Position numbers and translations under genes: made by a program. A stretch of 64,000 nt of DNA from Dacryopinax spathularia. Lineage: Eukaryota; Basidiomycota; Dacrymycetes; Dacrymycetales; Dacrymycetaceae. Under the pieces are notes generated by a model, which searched no databases, had not been told where the DNA came from, and saw nothing but the letters and a program-made list of their open reading frames with translations. The stretch is taken from positions 620,001-684,000 of the forward strand of contig JBBPFI010000009.1 in assembly GCA_037974965.1 (NCBI GenBank). Reading direction: 5' to 3'. Within the stretch, counting starts at the first letter, position 1, and each line of letters starts with the position of its first letter. Below, piece by piece: positions 1 through 12,636 of the stretch.

Positions 1-3000
1 GGTGGTATATGACTGCGATGGTGTAGTGTAGTGTTGCAGAGTCGTTGAGCAGAGCAGAGCAGTGACCGGCGTCTCCCTCTGCGCAAGCTGAATGAGTCGA
101 TGATGCACTGCGGTCCACTTACGTGCGTGTGCGTACCGTATGGGCTTGCCGTGCGGGTAACGGCCGCCGGGTTTGGTTGGATTTGCCGGTGTGGTGTGTG
201 AGGCGGGTTGATGTGCTAGCGCCGCCACGGTACTCAGCCGCCTTGGAGCAGGATGGGTGGGGAGGAGGGGGACCGGTTGAGCGGGTCGAGGCGGATAGAG
301 AGGGAGCGTGTGGTGCACAGGATGCTTGTTCACCCTCAGCCCTCGGAAGGTGTTGGGCGGGAAGTAAGGAAGGGGGAGGGGAAGGGGATGCTGATGCAAG
401 CAAGCGAATGGGTGAGAAGCCGAGGAGGAGAGCAGAAGGGCGGTGGGACGACCGTCCGTCCGGTTGAAGGAAGGAGGAAGGGGAAGGAGGGGGGAGTGCT
501 GTGAGATGGCAGATCGCTGTGCGGTGCTGTGTGGGCGGCTGAGGGGAGAAGCAATAGTCGGGCGAGGGGACGTGAATGTGAGAGTGAGTGACTGAGAGGG
601 AGCAGCAGTAGCAACAGCAGAGAGAGGGTGGAGTGCGGGTGAGTGGGTGTGCGACTGCTCGCCCTGACCCTCGTCCGTCTTCGTTTGGCAACCGTTCTCC
701 TGCCACGCTCACACGGCTCGTTTCGTCCAAGGTCAAGCACGTATGCTGTAGTCAAAGGGGAGGGCAAAAGGAGAGCGAGCGTTCGTTCGGAGCAGACGGC
801 GACGATGGCAGTCAGTCAGTCAGTCAGTGGGCAGAAAGCGGTGCACCCGCCCAACTCACTCACACAGAGGACGATGGACCCCCTCCCGATGAACGAGGCG
901 GTGCACAGCAAACACACTCACACACCATCCCGACCCTTCCTGCATCTTACATCGCTTCTTGCCCGCACGCATATGGGTCGTTGCTCGCAGGAATCTTACA
1001 GTCACTAGTAGTAGGACGGTTATCAATGATTGTGATTGATTGTTTATTGCGCATTATCCGTTTTCCTGCTCTAACCTCGCCCTTGTGCCTCACATACATA
1101 AATAGTGTCAACAGTACAATTCCGCCGCCGAGTCCTCACCTCACAGCCCCAGCTGAGCCCTGGTTCCTAGCCCATTACCACCACCACCTGCACTGCCAAA
1201 AAGAAAGCGCCAGCAGTCCAACCACCAAATCATTCATCTCCAAAAAGGACGGCTTCGGGCGTACATCCGCCGACGTCCAGCGCACCTGTCGACTCCAGCA
1301 GCAAAGCAGCGATCATGAAGACCGACGGGCGATCCCAGCGCTCCCGCAACGAACGCCGACCGCGCAATCCCTTGCACCGCCTCGTTTGCTTCCGCCTCTG
1401 TGGACGTACAGCCCCGCACGCACGCACGAATACGCCGGGCCCTGGGTCTTCTTACTTCTTCTAAGTAAGGTTGAGTGCATGGTCCAATCGTCGCAGGGCC
1501 AGGGAGCGCCGGGTTCCTTGCTCTCTCCACAGCGATGATTCCGGTTATTGAACCGCTCGAGGGCACTCGGGACTGACAATAGCCCCACTGTGCTGCTGAT
1601 ACTCTACGTAGTGGCCGAAAGAGCGCCGACCCCACCCCGTCCAACGCCGGCTAGATAAGATCCCTTCCCTCCCTTCCTTCCATCCTATCCTTCCGGAGGA
1701 GCGTCCAGACCCGGTCTACGCCCCAAAAGCTGCGCAGCGCAACTCATAAGCGCCCGCGCCTCCTCAGCAACTTGATGCCCCGGGACGATTTATGTTGCCT
1801 GACCACTCAGCAGTGCCGCCCCAACGACTCGAGTCTTCCACGAGAAAAAAATTACGCATCTAGCGCGTGTGGGTGTGGATGGTGGTTCATGCGAAGGTGG
1901 GTTGACAGCTCATAACCGGCGTTGCTCTCCTCCTTGTCTCTAGAAGCACCTTCTTTACGCGTGTGCGAGTGCCGGGGTTGGCAAGGATGGAGAGGACCCG
2001 AGATGCTCCGTACCGCCGGCTGGGGTTGACGACCTAGACTTTCACCTCGTGGGACTAAGAGATCTGTTTGGGTTGTTTGGGCTGGTCGTGTTGCTAACGC
2101 TTTATGTTGTGGCGGGGTGAGAACGAGGGTTTTCCAGGGCGATTTGGGAACCAATATCAAATGTTCGTCGATGCAAGTCAGAGAAATACCAACCCTGATA
2201 TAATGATGCCTTGATTCGACTGAGAATGAGACGTACGTCGCTTCATTTCCCGCTCCAAACATCCCAACCAGCTCCAACTACCATTTCTCGAAGAGAGCCA
2301 GCCAGCAAACCCATCGCTGCTCAGCGACAACTGAGCGAAGACTACTGCCTCCGGAGCCGATCTCGGAACCGCATCCCCGCTCAGGGTCCTCCGCCCCCGA
2401 AAGGGTGCACTAACTTGCAGGATGACCTCACCAACCCCGCGTCATCCACCTTCCCTCAGCACAACCTCCAAGCGCCTGAAACCGCGTCAATAGATTCCTC
2501 CACGCGTCCATCTAACGATGTCTTACCCCTTGCCACCGGCTCATTCAATTCTTACAAACACCTCTTTTTTTCTCTGTGGGCGCTTAAGCTGTGGACAGAA
2601 GAGAGACCGGCTGTTGCTGAGGGCCGGAACTTTCTTGGTCAGTTGGTCTGGATTTGAAGTCCCTCACTTGGTGTTCAGGAGTTGGAGCGATCCCCATGCC
2701 CTCACATTCATTTCTATCAAAAAAGGGTAGAGGGGGATCAGGTGGCTCAAGGCGGTGCGACTTCCCTGAGCAGCGATATTTTCTCATGCTCTTCTAAGTG
2801 GTAAGCGGGCGCTCGAGCTTGTTTTTCTGTTTTCGTATTGGTTGTGGGCGTGGGTGGCTAATTGGTGTTTGTGGTAGGAAATATTCGATCGGGTGAATGG
2901 ATGAATATGAAGGCTGATTAGTGAAGTGCGAAATGAGGCTTTTTCGCCTGGCTGTGCACTGACGCGCATACCCGGTCGAAGCTGAGGTATGTACACAGAA

Positions 3001-5237
3001 TACTCCGAAGTTCTCCAGCTCAATTTAGGAGGGTGCTGTACCTCATAATGCTCATCTTTCCGAGCCTCTGCGATCACGGTCGAGCTTGACAGATCGTCCG
3101 CAACCCTCGGATCTCTGGGGAGATCTTGATCTTGACCGACACCTTTTCTCACTCAGCACCGCTCGACCCTGGGACCCTTCGTCCCCAGTGCCCAAGTCTT
3201 CAAGGTCCGGAAAAACGGCGATACCATACCGACCTCTGCCTTCTCATCATCCAGGCCCTCATTCTCCGAGTCTGCAAAGTCCAAGTCATGCCAAGCTCTG
3301 ATCAGAAACAAGGCCGATCTGCAAACTTGTTCCCGATCTGATCGGTCCCCACCCCCTCTGGCCAAATGGCCAAATCATCAAGATTGACCACAAACCGAGG
3401 CAAGGACCTCTATCCCGGTCCGGGCGACCCTTGTCATCCGCCCGACCTTGTTCTTCTTCTGTCGGCGTAATAATCTTGGCATGTCGGCCGTAAGCAGAAA
3501 GCTTGAGCAAGCTCGAGCGGGAAACGTTTCAGGTTGGGATGGCGGTGCTCTCCTGGCGCGCGGCGAATGCCAGACCGAGCTGTCTTGACCGCCCACATTG
3601 GTGGAGGTTGGTTGGAGACGCGAATAAGAGAGCGCATGGTGTTTGTATGGGATTGGTCAGGCTCAGCTAATATTTCTAACACTTGGGAGTGTGCAGGACT
3701 TCCAGAGCGCGAGGTATTATTGATACACGATAAGTTACGGAGATACGGAGCCGAGAGGTGTTTCGCCACAAGCGCCCGTCCCCGCCCTCACCTACCCGAA
3801 ACATCGTTGCTACCGGCTATCAAGTCATCTTCTGAACGGGCGCTCATCAGCCTGATCTTGGATCACGCGAGTCCGTGAGAATCTCGAGCTCAAAGTAGCT
3901 AGGAAACGTACGTAACCGCTCTGTATTCTGTTGTTTGAGGCTTGGAGTGGCTATTGAATTGGAATGTCGCGGAACCCGGAAACCGTTACGAGAGAAATGG
4001 GGTATCTAACCGGTTACTGAATCGTTGTTGGGTCTTCACATGGGCTTGGGCATCGCAATACAAAGACTGCGAGAATTCTCGTTGTGACGGCACTTGACCT
4101 TGAGAAGACATCTTCTCATGCCATATGAGCAGGCTTCGGACGAATGGCGGAGCCATTCAGTGATCCAGTGGGCCGGATCGAAACGGATCACATGACCGCC
4201 GGGCATTCGGTTGAAATGGAGCGCGTGGAAGTAACTTTGATCGCACTACGGTGGCCTATGCTTCGACATGCTTCTTTGGTAGCATGAAGGTAACCTTCAG
4301 ATTACCTCGACCTCTATGGCCGAGGAATCCCAGGGCAGTGCAAGATGACCAAATCATGAGTGCTTCCAAACCAATGCAGCTTTGATCGGCCTATTAACCT
4401 ACTGATCGAACCCTCCGTCATAGCCCGTGACCGCTACTAGCATGCTTCTTTTCCGAAAATGACTCCTGATGCGGGCTGTAAACCCGGTAACGTGAGTGTT
4501 GAAATCGAGCCCAAACCCATCAGCACATGTTCAAGCGGTGACGCACTACCGTCTACCCCGCCTTCTTTCCGCATTACTGGACCAATGCCGTGAGGTTGAT
4601 TGCCAGCGAGATCTACAGCGCATATCTTCGTCCACTTGGCTGAACAGCTCAAGCGGTTTTCACAGTTTTCGAGGCTTCTTTTCCGAGGTCGAGTACTTAA
4701 AGTCCTGGAAAATCAGATAGGCGCGGCTATAACGTCCGAATGTCGGGTGACCGATGTTGATATCCATCCTCTAACAATGATTGGAAGTTGTTGTCTGTGC
4801 CTGTTCCGTATGAACCATACACGTCAGAACCGTACTGGGCTCAGTTGCCTTCTATCGCCGATCTTGTGATGGTATGGCATGCGGTTTGCGGCAAGCAAAC
4901 ACCGCTCGAGATCTTCCTTCTCGACCCATGTTTCCCCATGAGCAATCACCCTGACACTCCTGCTGCTGAGTCGACAGCATTGAGCGACTCGCACAGGTGG
5001 AGGACACAATGATACCGCTGACGCCCTTCACAGGAATGTACACAATGGTGCACGACTCGGATCAGGGTCAGACGGTATCGTTTCGTGTGCAAATGTCATA
5101 TTCTACAGACTAGAGATTGTACGTGACACTCGTGAACCCGAAACATCGTGCTCATAACGGTAGAGAGAAATAAAAGACAATAGTCTCTGTATAGCATACG
5201 CCTAAATCGCAAATGTCGATCAACGACAGCTTGGAAA
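1..5237. other. Gene-poor left flank
   Basis: I see no supported gene in these 5.2 kb. Open frames occur on both strands but are short, low in complexity, and lack recognisable domains or a consistent splice pattern. From about 250 to 900 the minus strand is strongly pyrimidine-rich, with runs of CTCTC and CACTCA. This resembles the leader or promoter of basidiomycete genes, so a gene transcribed leftwards may start beyond position 1; that is an inference. The rest, 1.7-5.2 kb, has ordinary composition and no clear repeat. Confidence 0.5.
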
Positions 5238-8200
5238 TCATGCAGCCACCAAAGTACGCCTTCTGACGGCCTTTGGCAAGACGTCTTCAACTGGATCTTC
5301 GTTCTCCTTGTCCTCGACGCTTTGCAACGTGTTTGAGGACGCACGCATACTGGACCCGAACCCTGTGCGTGTGGGTATGCTACCTGAAGAGAGCCGCCTG
5401 TGCACGGCCGACGGCATACTGGTCCGCCTACTTGTCGGAGCTGCGGCTGGCTTCAGGTCGCTGGCGTGCGGCTTCGGGAGGGCAGCTGACGCCGTCGATG
5501 CTGGAGTCGGAGTGGCAAGAATCGAGGAGCGTCGGCTCGCACGAGTGGTCTCAGCGGTCGGAGGAACCTTAAGAGCAGAAGTCTTAAGCGGTTCGAAAGC
5601 TCCCAAAGTGGTGCGGCGATCCTTGCCCTCCCTGCTCGGAGCACGCGCGGCTGGAGTGCTGAAGGGCAGCGATTCTCGAGAAGCCGGACGGACAGTGCGG
5701 ATTGTAGCAGGCGTATTTCCACCGGCAACTCCCTTTACACCGAATTTCCGCTTGAGCTGAGAACCATGTTAGACGACGAAGGGCTATTGAGAGTAAGATC
5801 AGCTTACCAGATCCAACTCCTGCTGCTTCGCTTCCAAAGCGAGGTTCAGACCCTCCTTGTCCTCCTTGATCTCATCCCTCGTCTTCTTAAGCCGCTCGAC
5901 CTCAAGCTCCTTGTCCCGCATATGAGTCTGAAGATCATGCAGCTGCTTCCTCATGCCTGAATTCTCGTCCTTAAGCACCTGGAGCTGTGACTTCCAGCCG
6001 TCCATATCGAGGTCTTCCATAGCTTTCCGGCGGATCATGTCGTTCTTTGCCTGCTCGGCCTCCTCAGCCCGTCGGACGGCTTCGTCCAGCTTGCGAGCCT
6101 GGATGGCGAGCTCGCGCTCGTAATCCCGTTTGAGCTGGGCCATCTCGCCGCGAAGAACGTCGTTCTCCTTCTCGTTCTGCATGATACGCATGGTCGTGGA
6201 GGCCAAGTCCTCGTCTTGCTCGTGGACGAGTTTTTCGAGTCGCTCCCGGGCCGCAGTGGCTTCTTCACGCTCGTGGATGACAGCCTGGCTCGCGTCCTGC
6301 AGGGCGTCGTACGCTTCTTGGACGTTCTGGAGCTCATGATGCTCCTCTTCATACTGCTCACGTAGCTGAGCAAGCTCGGATTTGACGTCCTCAAGTTCCT
6401 CCTGCGCCGCACTAAGCGCTGTAGCGAGCTACCAGAAAGCATTAGTCCAACCGAACTGCCGTGGGGAAAACATAAACGCACTTCATCCTTCTCCCCCTCA
6501 AGTCTCGCCTTAGCAGCCCAAGCCTCACTCAACTTGGCCGCAAGCTCATGTTTCTGCTCCCTACTCTCCACCTCCCGTTGCTGCCTCTCAGCCTGGAACC
6601 GCTGCAAGTCCGCCAGGATCGCCTTCTTATCCCTTTCAAGTTGCTGGATCTTATCAGTAGCCTTCTCAGCCCCGGCCCACTGGGCTTGGACTTCGGCGTC
6701 GAGCATGCCTATCTTTTGCTGGGCGCTATTGAGCGCAGCGGTCTGCTCGCGCAGCTTTTGGGAGTAGTCGGCCAGCTGTTTCTCTTTCTCGTCGAGCTGG
6801 CGTTGTAGCTCTTCCTGCACCGCAGCAGAAGGAGAAGCAGAAGCAGCGGGGAAAGTAGGACTAGCCCTCGGCGTAGAGTCCCTCAATTCCCTCTCCCTCT
6901 CAAGCGCAGCAGCCAACTCCTCCCTCAACGCGCCGATCTCCTCCTCTTTCTGCTGAACGACTTCCTCCTGCGCTCGCTGCTCATTTAGCGCTTCCTGGAT
7001 CTCCTCCACTTCCCTGAGCAGAGATGCCCTCTCCCTCTCAGAGCGAAGCTGGACCTCCTGCACATCTTGCTCCAATACCACCCGTCTCGCTGCATCTTCC
7101 CTCATCCTCTCTTCAGCCTCCCTAAGCGCTCTAGACAGTCGTTCCACTTCTCTCCTCAGCTCCTCTTCTTTCTCCCCCGTACTCCCTCCCTCCAGGCGCA
7201 GGAAACTCTCCCTCAAAGACTGCTGGTCCGAGCTAACCAACTCCCTAAGATCGGCCACAAGGCCAGAAACGGCATGCTTAATCTCCTCCCTCTCCTCCTG
7301 ACCCTGCAAGTCGAAGAACAGGGGACTCTGCTCCCTCAGATCCAGCATCATCTGCCGTCCGTGGGAGGAGGCAGGGGAGAAGATACTGTCCCCCAACTGC
7401 GACTCCACGTTAGAATGGGAAGAAGCGGACGAGGCGCGTGCGTCGAGTTGAAGGGAAGAGATGGCGCTGAATGACGATTCGGAGCTGGTGGACGAAGCGA
7501 GGCTCTTGATTCCTTGCCTACTCCCGCTGGCATCCGCGCTGGGGAGGAGACGAGAAGCGGGCGAAGGCGTACCGGGCAAGCTACCGCTGTCCCACCTGAA
7601 TTTCCCCGGTAACATCAAGCTTTTCTCGCCCAGCGTGGTGTTGTACGCCGCGTTCGCTGCTGCCAGAGCAGAAGAAGATGAGGGGGAGGGAGAAGGGGAA
7701 GCGCCAGGCAGGTCCCATTCCCACCTGAATTTTCCCGGTAGCGCTAAGCTCTTGTCGGGGGATGGGGTGGTGTGCTCGCGGGAGGTGGAGATGGCAGCTA
7801 TGATGCCCTGCATGGGCTGGGCGGTGCGGGAGAACACTCTGCTGCTACCTGTGATGTTGGGGTTGGTGGTGGTGGTGGTGGTGGTGGTGGTGGGGGAAGT
7901 GTCGTGGAGGATGCTACTGCCTTCGATTGGGGCTTGAGCTTGGGAGGCATCGGGGGAACGGGCGGGTTGGCGGCCAAGACCCAGGGACTGCATACTCGCT
8001 GCTCTCCTCATGGCTGGGCTCTCTCCCTCCTCCCCTCCGTCTCCTTGTGCATGCCCCTGTGCCTGCGCGAGGACTGAGGGAGAGGCCTGAGAGGGAGAGA
8101 CGGCCAACCGAACGGGGGAAGGAAGCTCCCCTGACCAGTCTGCAACAGAGAGGTAGGCAGTCGCGTCCGGTGTAGAGGCTAACGGGCTTGGGAAAGGCGA

Positions 8201-10505
8201 CTGACCCCGGGCGGGCGTACGGGCCGCAGAGACGGAGCTAGGAGCTGGGGAGTAGGCGGGGGTGGGTGAGGGGCGAGGTTGCAGGAAGGACGGCGAGCTT
8301 GTGTTGCTGGTTAGGTTATTAACGTGCTCGCTGATGTCTGCTCTTGTGAGGGTATGGTGCTCCTGCTGCTCGAGCGCTTGGGAGTGGGTGGGTGGGGCGG
8401 CTTCGTCTGGGTTGGTTATGATGAGCGCTTCCCCCTCTCCGAGCTGAAGACCGGAGTAGGACAGGACTGAGGCATGCTTCCCCGCAGAAGTAGACGCAGC
8501 AGTGGCCAAGCGAGCAATAGACCGCTCAACAGAAGGCGACTCGAACATAGACACACACGCCGACCGTATCCCCTCTTCCGCCTCCTCCATTCCGGGCGAT
8601 ACGGCCGTTGACCCCGCCCTGTTCCATTCCTGACCATGAGGCGTGGAGGACGCTCCAGAAGTATTCGTATTCGACCCCGTTATCAGGGCCGCCGGGTTGG
8701 GGCTCGTGCCGAGTGAGCTGGGTCGCCGAGCAGCGGGACTAACGACTTCCCAAGGCGGCACCACCATCCCCCCCTCTCCACTCCCATCCGCACTCCCATC
8801 CGCACTCAGATCCCCCATCCCACTCCCACTCCCCTCCCCTCCTCCACGCACCCCAGCGGCCCTTAACGCCCTAGACAAATCCAAAGCGTTCAAGTTCGTA
8901 CACTCCAGATCCACCCCTCCGGAGGAGTGGGACAGACTGTTTTCTCCTGATCCTATTGGCGAGGAATGGAGGGAGAGGGAGGAGCTGTCAAACAAAGGCT
9001 GGGTTTGGGGTGTTAGGATTGGAGGGGGGAGCGTGCCTGCTCTGCTGGATTGGGCTGATATGGGCGTGTGGGTTTGGTGGTGAGGGGAAGGGGAGGGACG
9101 GGCAGGGGTGATCGTTATCGCCGGTGTTGCCTGGATTGCTGAGGCAGGGGTGGAAGGCTTGACGGGAGTGACAGCTCTCGCTGGTGTGCCCGAGAAGGAA
9201 GGAGTGGCCGACGCAGACACTGCACCGCTAGCCGGAGTGCCCGAGAAAGGCGAGCCCGACCCCGACCCCGAGTGCGGAGTCAAGAGGGGCGTCCCCTCCC
9301 TCTCGAACCCCGTCCCGCTCACACTAACGTCCATCAAGCTCTCTTCCCTCATGCTCATACTTAGCAATCTATCCACGCTCAGATCTTCTATGCGGCTAGT
9401 CGTCATGCTCCCTTCCCCTGCCTCGTCGTCGCTCATCATCTGCAGGCTTAGGCTGACATTTGCTGCTGATGAGCTGGTGGAGGAAGTGAGGGAGGTGTTG
9501 GGGGAGATTATGCGGAAGGCGGAGTGGCCGTTAAAGCGGACGGACTGGCCCGTGCCGGGCGTTTGGGGTGGGCGGAGGATCGAGCGGGGGGGTTGGGGGA
9601 TGCTTGGTGGTGCCGAGGGGAGTGCTGGGGCTGGCGTGGCGGCGGTGATGTTGGTATTGGACTGGGAGAAGGAAGGGAAGATGTTGGACGGCGTTGAGGG
9701 GAGAGGGATGAGACGGGCGGAGAGGTTTGCGGGTGGGGAGGAGGGCGGGGTGGTACTTTGCGCTGCTCATATCGTTGTTAGCATGATAGCAGGGGAAGAG
9801 GAGGGAGGAGGACATACAAGGAACAGCAGTGCGACTGCGCTCAAAAGTCTGGTTCAGGATCCTGCTCGCCTTTTCTGCGGCGGGACTCTCCATCCCCATC
9901 ATCTCGCCCATCTTCTGCCCAGGCGTTCCAGTAAAGGAACTGAAGTTCGATGCTGAAGGAGAGACCGGGAGAGGCACGCTTGCAGGGCTGGGTAGAGGGA
10001 CGTTCTCCTTCCCAATCCCTGCGCTCTCCTTGTCGGGAGACTTGTTCTTCCTTGGACTGATGCTCAGGGAGCGAAGGAGCGACATGCTGCGTTTATGCTT
10101 CGTGCTGTTTCGCGATCCTGAGGTCGAGGGTGTATTGGTGGATTTGTCAGGGCTGCGGAGGTTGGGATTACTGCTACTCTTGCGTGGCGAGTTGGTGCTG
10201 GTATCGCTCTTCGCCGGTGTCGCTGAGTGCGTCTGTGCGCCCGGAGCTGCCCGAGCAGGGAAAGTGAAAGTGGCGAGACTGTCGAGCGCTTCGGACTGTT
10301 TACCGCGCTTCACGTCCGAATTCAGGTCAGAGACATCCGCTCGATCGTTGGCTATTTTGATGTCGTCGGTGAGACATCCGACAGACGAGGCATATCAGAA
10401 CGTACCTTTCTGGGGCGTACCTGGTTCACTCTCCCCCTCTTCTTCCTCGTCGGCGTCGGGGACGAAGCTTGAAAAAGGGTTTATCTTGCTCCAAAAGGGT
10501 GCCAT
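5238..10505 (-). CDS. Large coiled-coil protein, possibly spindle-pole or cytoskeletal
   Basis: Five exons (10505-10406, 10351-9818, 9762-6482, 6428-5808, 5756-5238) give 1,684 residues. The start is the ATG of MAPFWSKINPF, just upstream of an acidic stretch. Residues 35-1020 are mostly disordered and rich in Ser, Pro and Thr. They include a KENVPLPSP stretch near 149 and a basic motif, RSILRPPQTPGTGQSVRFNG, near 266. Residues about 1025-1510 form a long coiled coil with a break around the third intron. A basic Ser-rich tail contains a second KEN (DKENEDP). LPGKFRW occurs twice in the disordered part. The layout resembles fungal spindle-pole-body or microtubule-organising coiled-coil proteins such as the Cut12 class, but I cannot name the family. 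A GGT tract encodes a poly-threonine run. The gene is divergent from the dehydratase gene at 10949. Confidence 0.8.
7865..7891. repeat. GGT trinucleotide microsatellite
   Basis: About nine GGT units lie in exon 3 of the coiled-coil gene and are read on the minus strand as a run of threonine (ACC). The run follows a DTSP sequence in the disordered region and probably varies in length between strains. Confidence 0.85.
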
Positions 10506-10948
10506 CCCTCTCTCTTTTTGCTTGCTGTCTTGACTGTCGACTGTTGAGAGGGATGTTGACCTTTCCCCTGCCTGGGCAGGGAGTTGGTTGCAAGCGTTGG
10601 ACGCGGGGTGGACGCGTCTGCTTCCGTGAAGTAAAACGTGACCTGCCTTTGTCTCTCACGTGACTATCTCCCGCAGAGAGCGAGCGCCCTGGATCGGGAT
10701 ATTCGGCTTGCTGGAATGAGAGCCGTTTGTAATCCGACTCGGAATTACTGAAATGGGCGCTTATTATTTCTACTGAGGGCCTGTGCCTCTGATTGATATT
10801 GATATTGATGCGTGGTCTGACGAGCGCTCGTTGGGGTACCGGAACTTGGGCTCGTGACTCCTCTTGAACGTCCACGTTGCCCTCCTCCTCCTCTCCTTGT
10901 CCTCCTCCTCCTTGCACTCCGTGCTTGTCCGTGAACTGGTATCGAACG
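10506..10948. promoter_or_regulatory. Shared divergent intergenic region
   Basis: These 443 bases separate the start codons of the coiled-coil gene (minus strand) and the first serine/threonine dehydratase (plus strand), so both promoters must lie here. I see no certain TATA box. The part next to 10949 is rich in CCTCC/CTCCT, typical of a pyrimidine-rich leader. Confidence 0.5.
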
Positions 10949-12413
10949 ATGGCCCCCCCTGACCCGCCCAACCTCCCCCCACCGCTCTACACCCTCACCC
11001 CCCTCATCCCCTCCCCCGCCCTCTCCGCCCGTCTCCGCGCCCGCGTCTTCCTGAAACTCGAGTCCCTCCAGCCCTCCCAATCCTTCAAACATCGCGGGAT
11101 CTCCCTATTCGCCCAGACGGCCCTTTCTACACATGGGAAGGGTGTGCATCTCGTAGCGGCCAGCGGGGGGAATGCGGGCTTGGCGGTGGCGGTGTGTGCG
11201 AGGGAGATGGGGGTGAGGTGCACGGTTTTTGTTCCTGCTGCGGCTGGAGGGGTGAGGGCTGTTCTGGAGAGGGAGGGGGCGGAGGTTGTGGTGGGTGGGG
11301 AAGCGTATGTCGATGCGCTCAGAGAGGCAGAGGCGTTGGTGGCAAGCTCACCAGATGCGTGCGTCCCCTTTCCCCTTTCTTCCTTCCTCTGCCCGTGCTT
11401 CGTGGCTTTCGGCACCGCTGCTGCGAGGGACGGCAAGGCATGCTAATGAGATTGTAACAGCGTGCTAGTGCCAGCCTACGACAACCCCCTCCTCTGGCGC
11501 GGTCACAGCACCCTAATCCACGAAATCGCCTCCCAGCTCCCCCCTCTCCTCTCCTCCTCCTCATCCTCCTCTCCCGACTCCTCTTCCGCCGGGCCCAAAG
11601 TGCCAAGCGCGATCCTCTGCTCCGTCGGCGGCGGCGGCCTAATAGGCGGCGTCCTAACCGGCGTGCGCGACCTCGGGTGGCACGACACCACAGTAGTAGG
11701 GCTCGAAACAGTAGGAAGCGAATGTTTTCATCTCTCAATGCTTCAGAACCCTTCTTTCTGCACTCCGGAAGAGAGGCCGGAGCTGGGGGAGGGTGTGAAA
11801 GTGTGGGAAGATGAGGATGAGCGGGAGGGGGGGAGGGTGAGGCTGGTGACGCTGCCGAGGATTACGAGTCGGGCGGCGAGTTTGGGCGCTAGTAGTCCGG
11901 CTGCGGGGGTGGTGAGGCTCGCTTTGGAACGGGGGAGGTTGAAGGAAGGGAAGGGAGGGGTGAGGTGCGTGAGTGTTAGGGATGAGATGAGTATGGCTGC
12001 TGGGTTGTTGTTCCTCGGTTCGTCCATTTCCGACCATCTCCTGTCCCCTGTCTCCTAGCTTCCTTCTCCCCCCTTGGGCACTATCAAGGGGGCACTATTG
12101 CGAGGAGCGGGAGCGGAGCAAGACGCGAAAGACAGCAGGCTGACAACGCACCGCAGAAGAACACAAGATGCTCACGGAACTCGCATGCTCCACAACCCTC
12201 GTCCCTGCCTACTCCAAGCCCCTCTTCGACCACATCCTCCCGCCCGTACCCGGCGAAGACCCCACGGAACGCATAATCATATTTATCGTCTGTGGAGGGG
12301 TGAAGATAAGTCTGAAGGAAGTGGAGGAGTATGAGCGTGTTGTTAGGGAGGATAGGGAGGGGAGCTGGGCTGTGGTGGATGGGAGGAGGTGGGTGCATCC
12401 GGAGGGGCTGTGA
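10949..12413 (+). CDS. L-serine/L-threonine dehydratase, PLP type II (copy 1)
   Basis: Three exons (10949-11358, 11461-12017, 12157-12413) encode 407 residues. The enzyme deaminates serine to pyruvate, or threonine to 2-oxobutyrate, in the cytosol, as do yeast Cha1 and animal serine dehydratase. The PLP lysine is K47 in SFKHRG. SGGNAG follows as the substrate loop, and SVGGGGL is the phosphate-binding glycine loop. The C-terminal FIVCGGVKIS matches the conserved cysteine segment of the family. No ACT regulatory domain is present, which fits a catabolic rather than a biosynthetic deaminase. A low-complexity Ser-rich insert (LLSSSSSSSPDSSSAG) interrupts the middle. It is a paralogue of the gene at 18424, with which it shares two intron positions while lacking three others. 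Confidence 0.9.
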
Positions 12414-12636
12414 TCGCCTTACCTACAGGGAACGAATATGGCGTCGCGGGAAGGAGGTGGGGAGCGGGGGCTGTGGAACAGGGGGTGGAAGGAGGGAAGG
12501 AGGGATGGAAGGACGGGGCGTAATTGGATAGATTACAGTGCTTAACGAACCGATCTAGTCGCCATCTAACCCAGGACCTAGAATAAAATACATTTACCTC
12601 TCCCTCTCCCCGTCGTCTGATGCTCAGCAGCGGGGA

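Noticed and set aside
633-1538. Plus-strand frame of about 300 codons in the left flank
   Set aside because: Low-complexity composition, no domain, no good start context, and overlapping equally open frames on the other strand; likely a product of the CT/GA-rich base pattern.
1700-5230. Possible old transposon
   Set aside because: No transposase, reverse transcriptase or terminal repeats could be recognised by eye.
9531-10313. Apparent frame break in the coiled-coil gene near the SVRF motif
   Set aside because: The intron 9763-9817 explains it: spliced, the frame runs through RSILRPPQTPGT without any indel.
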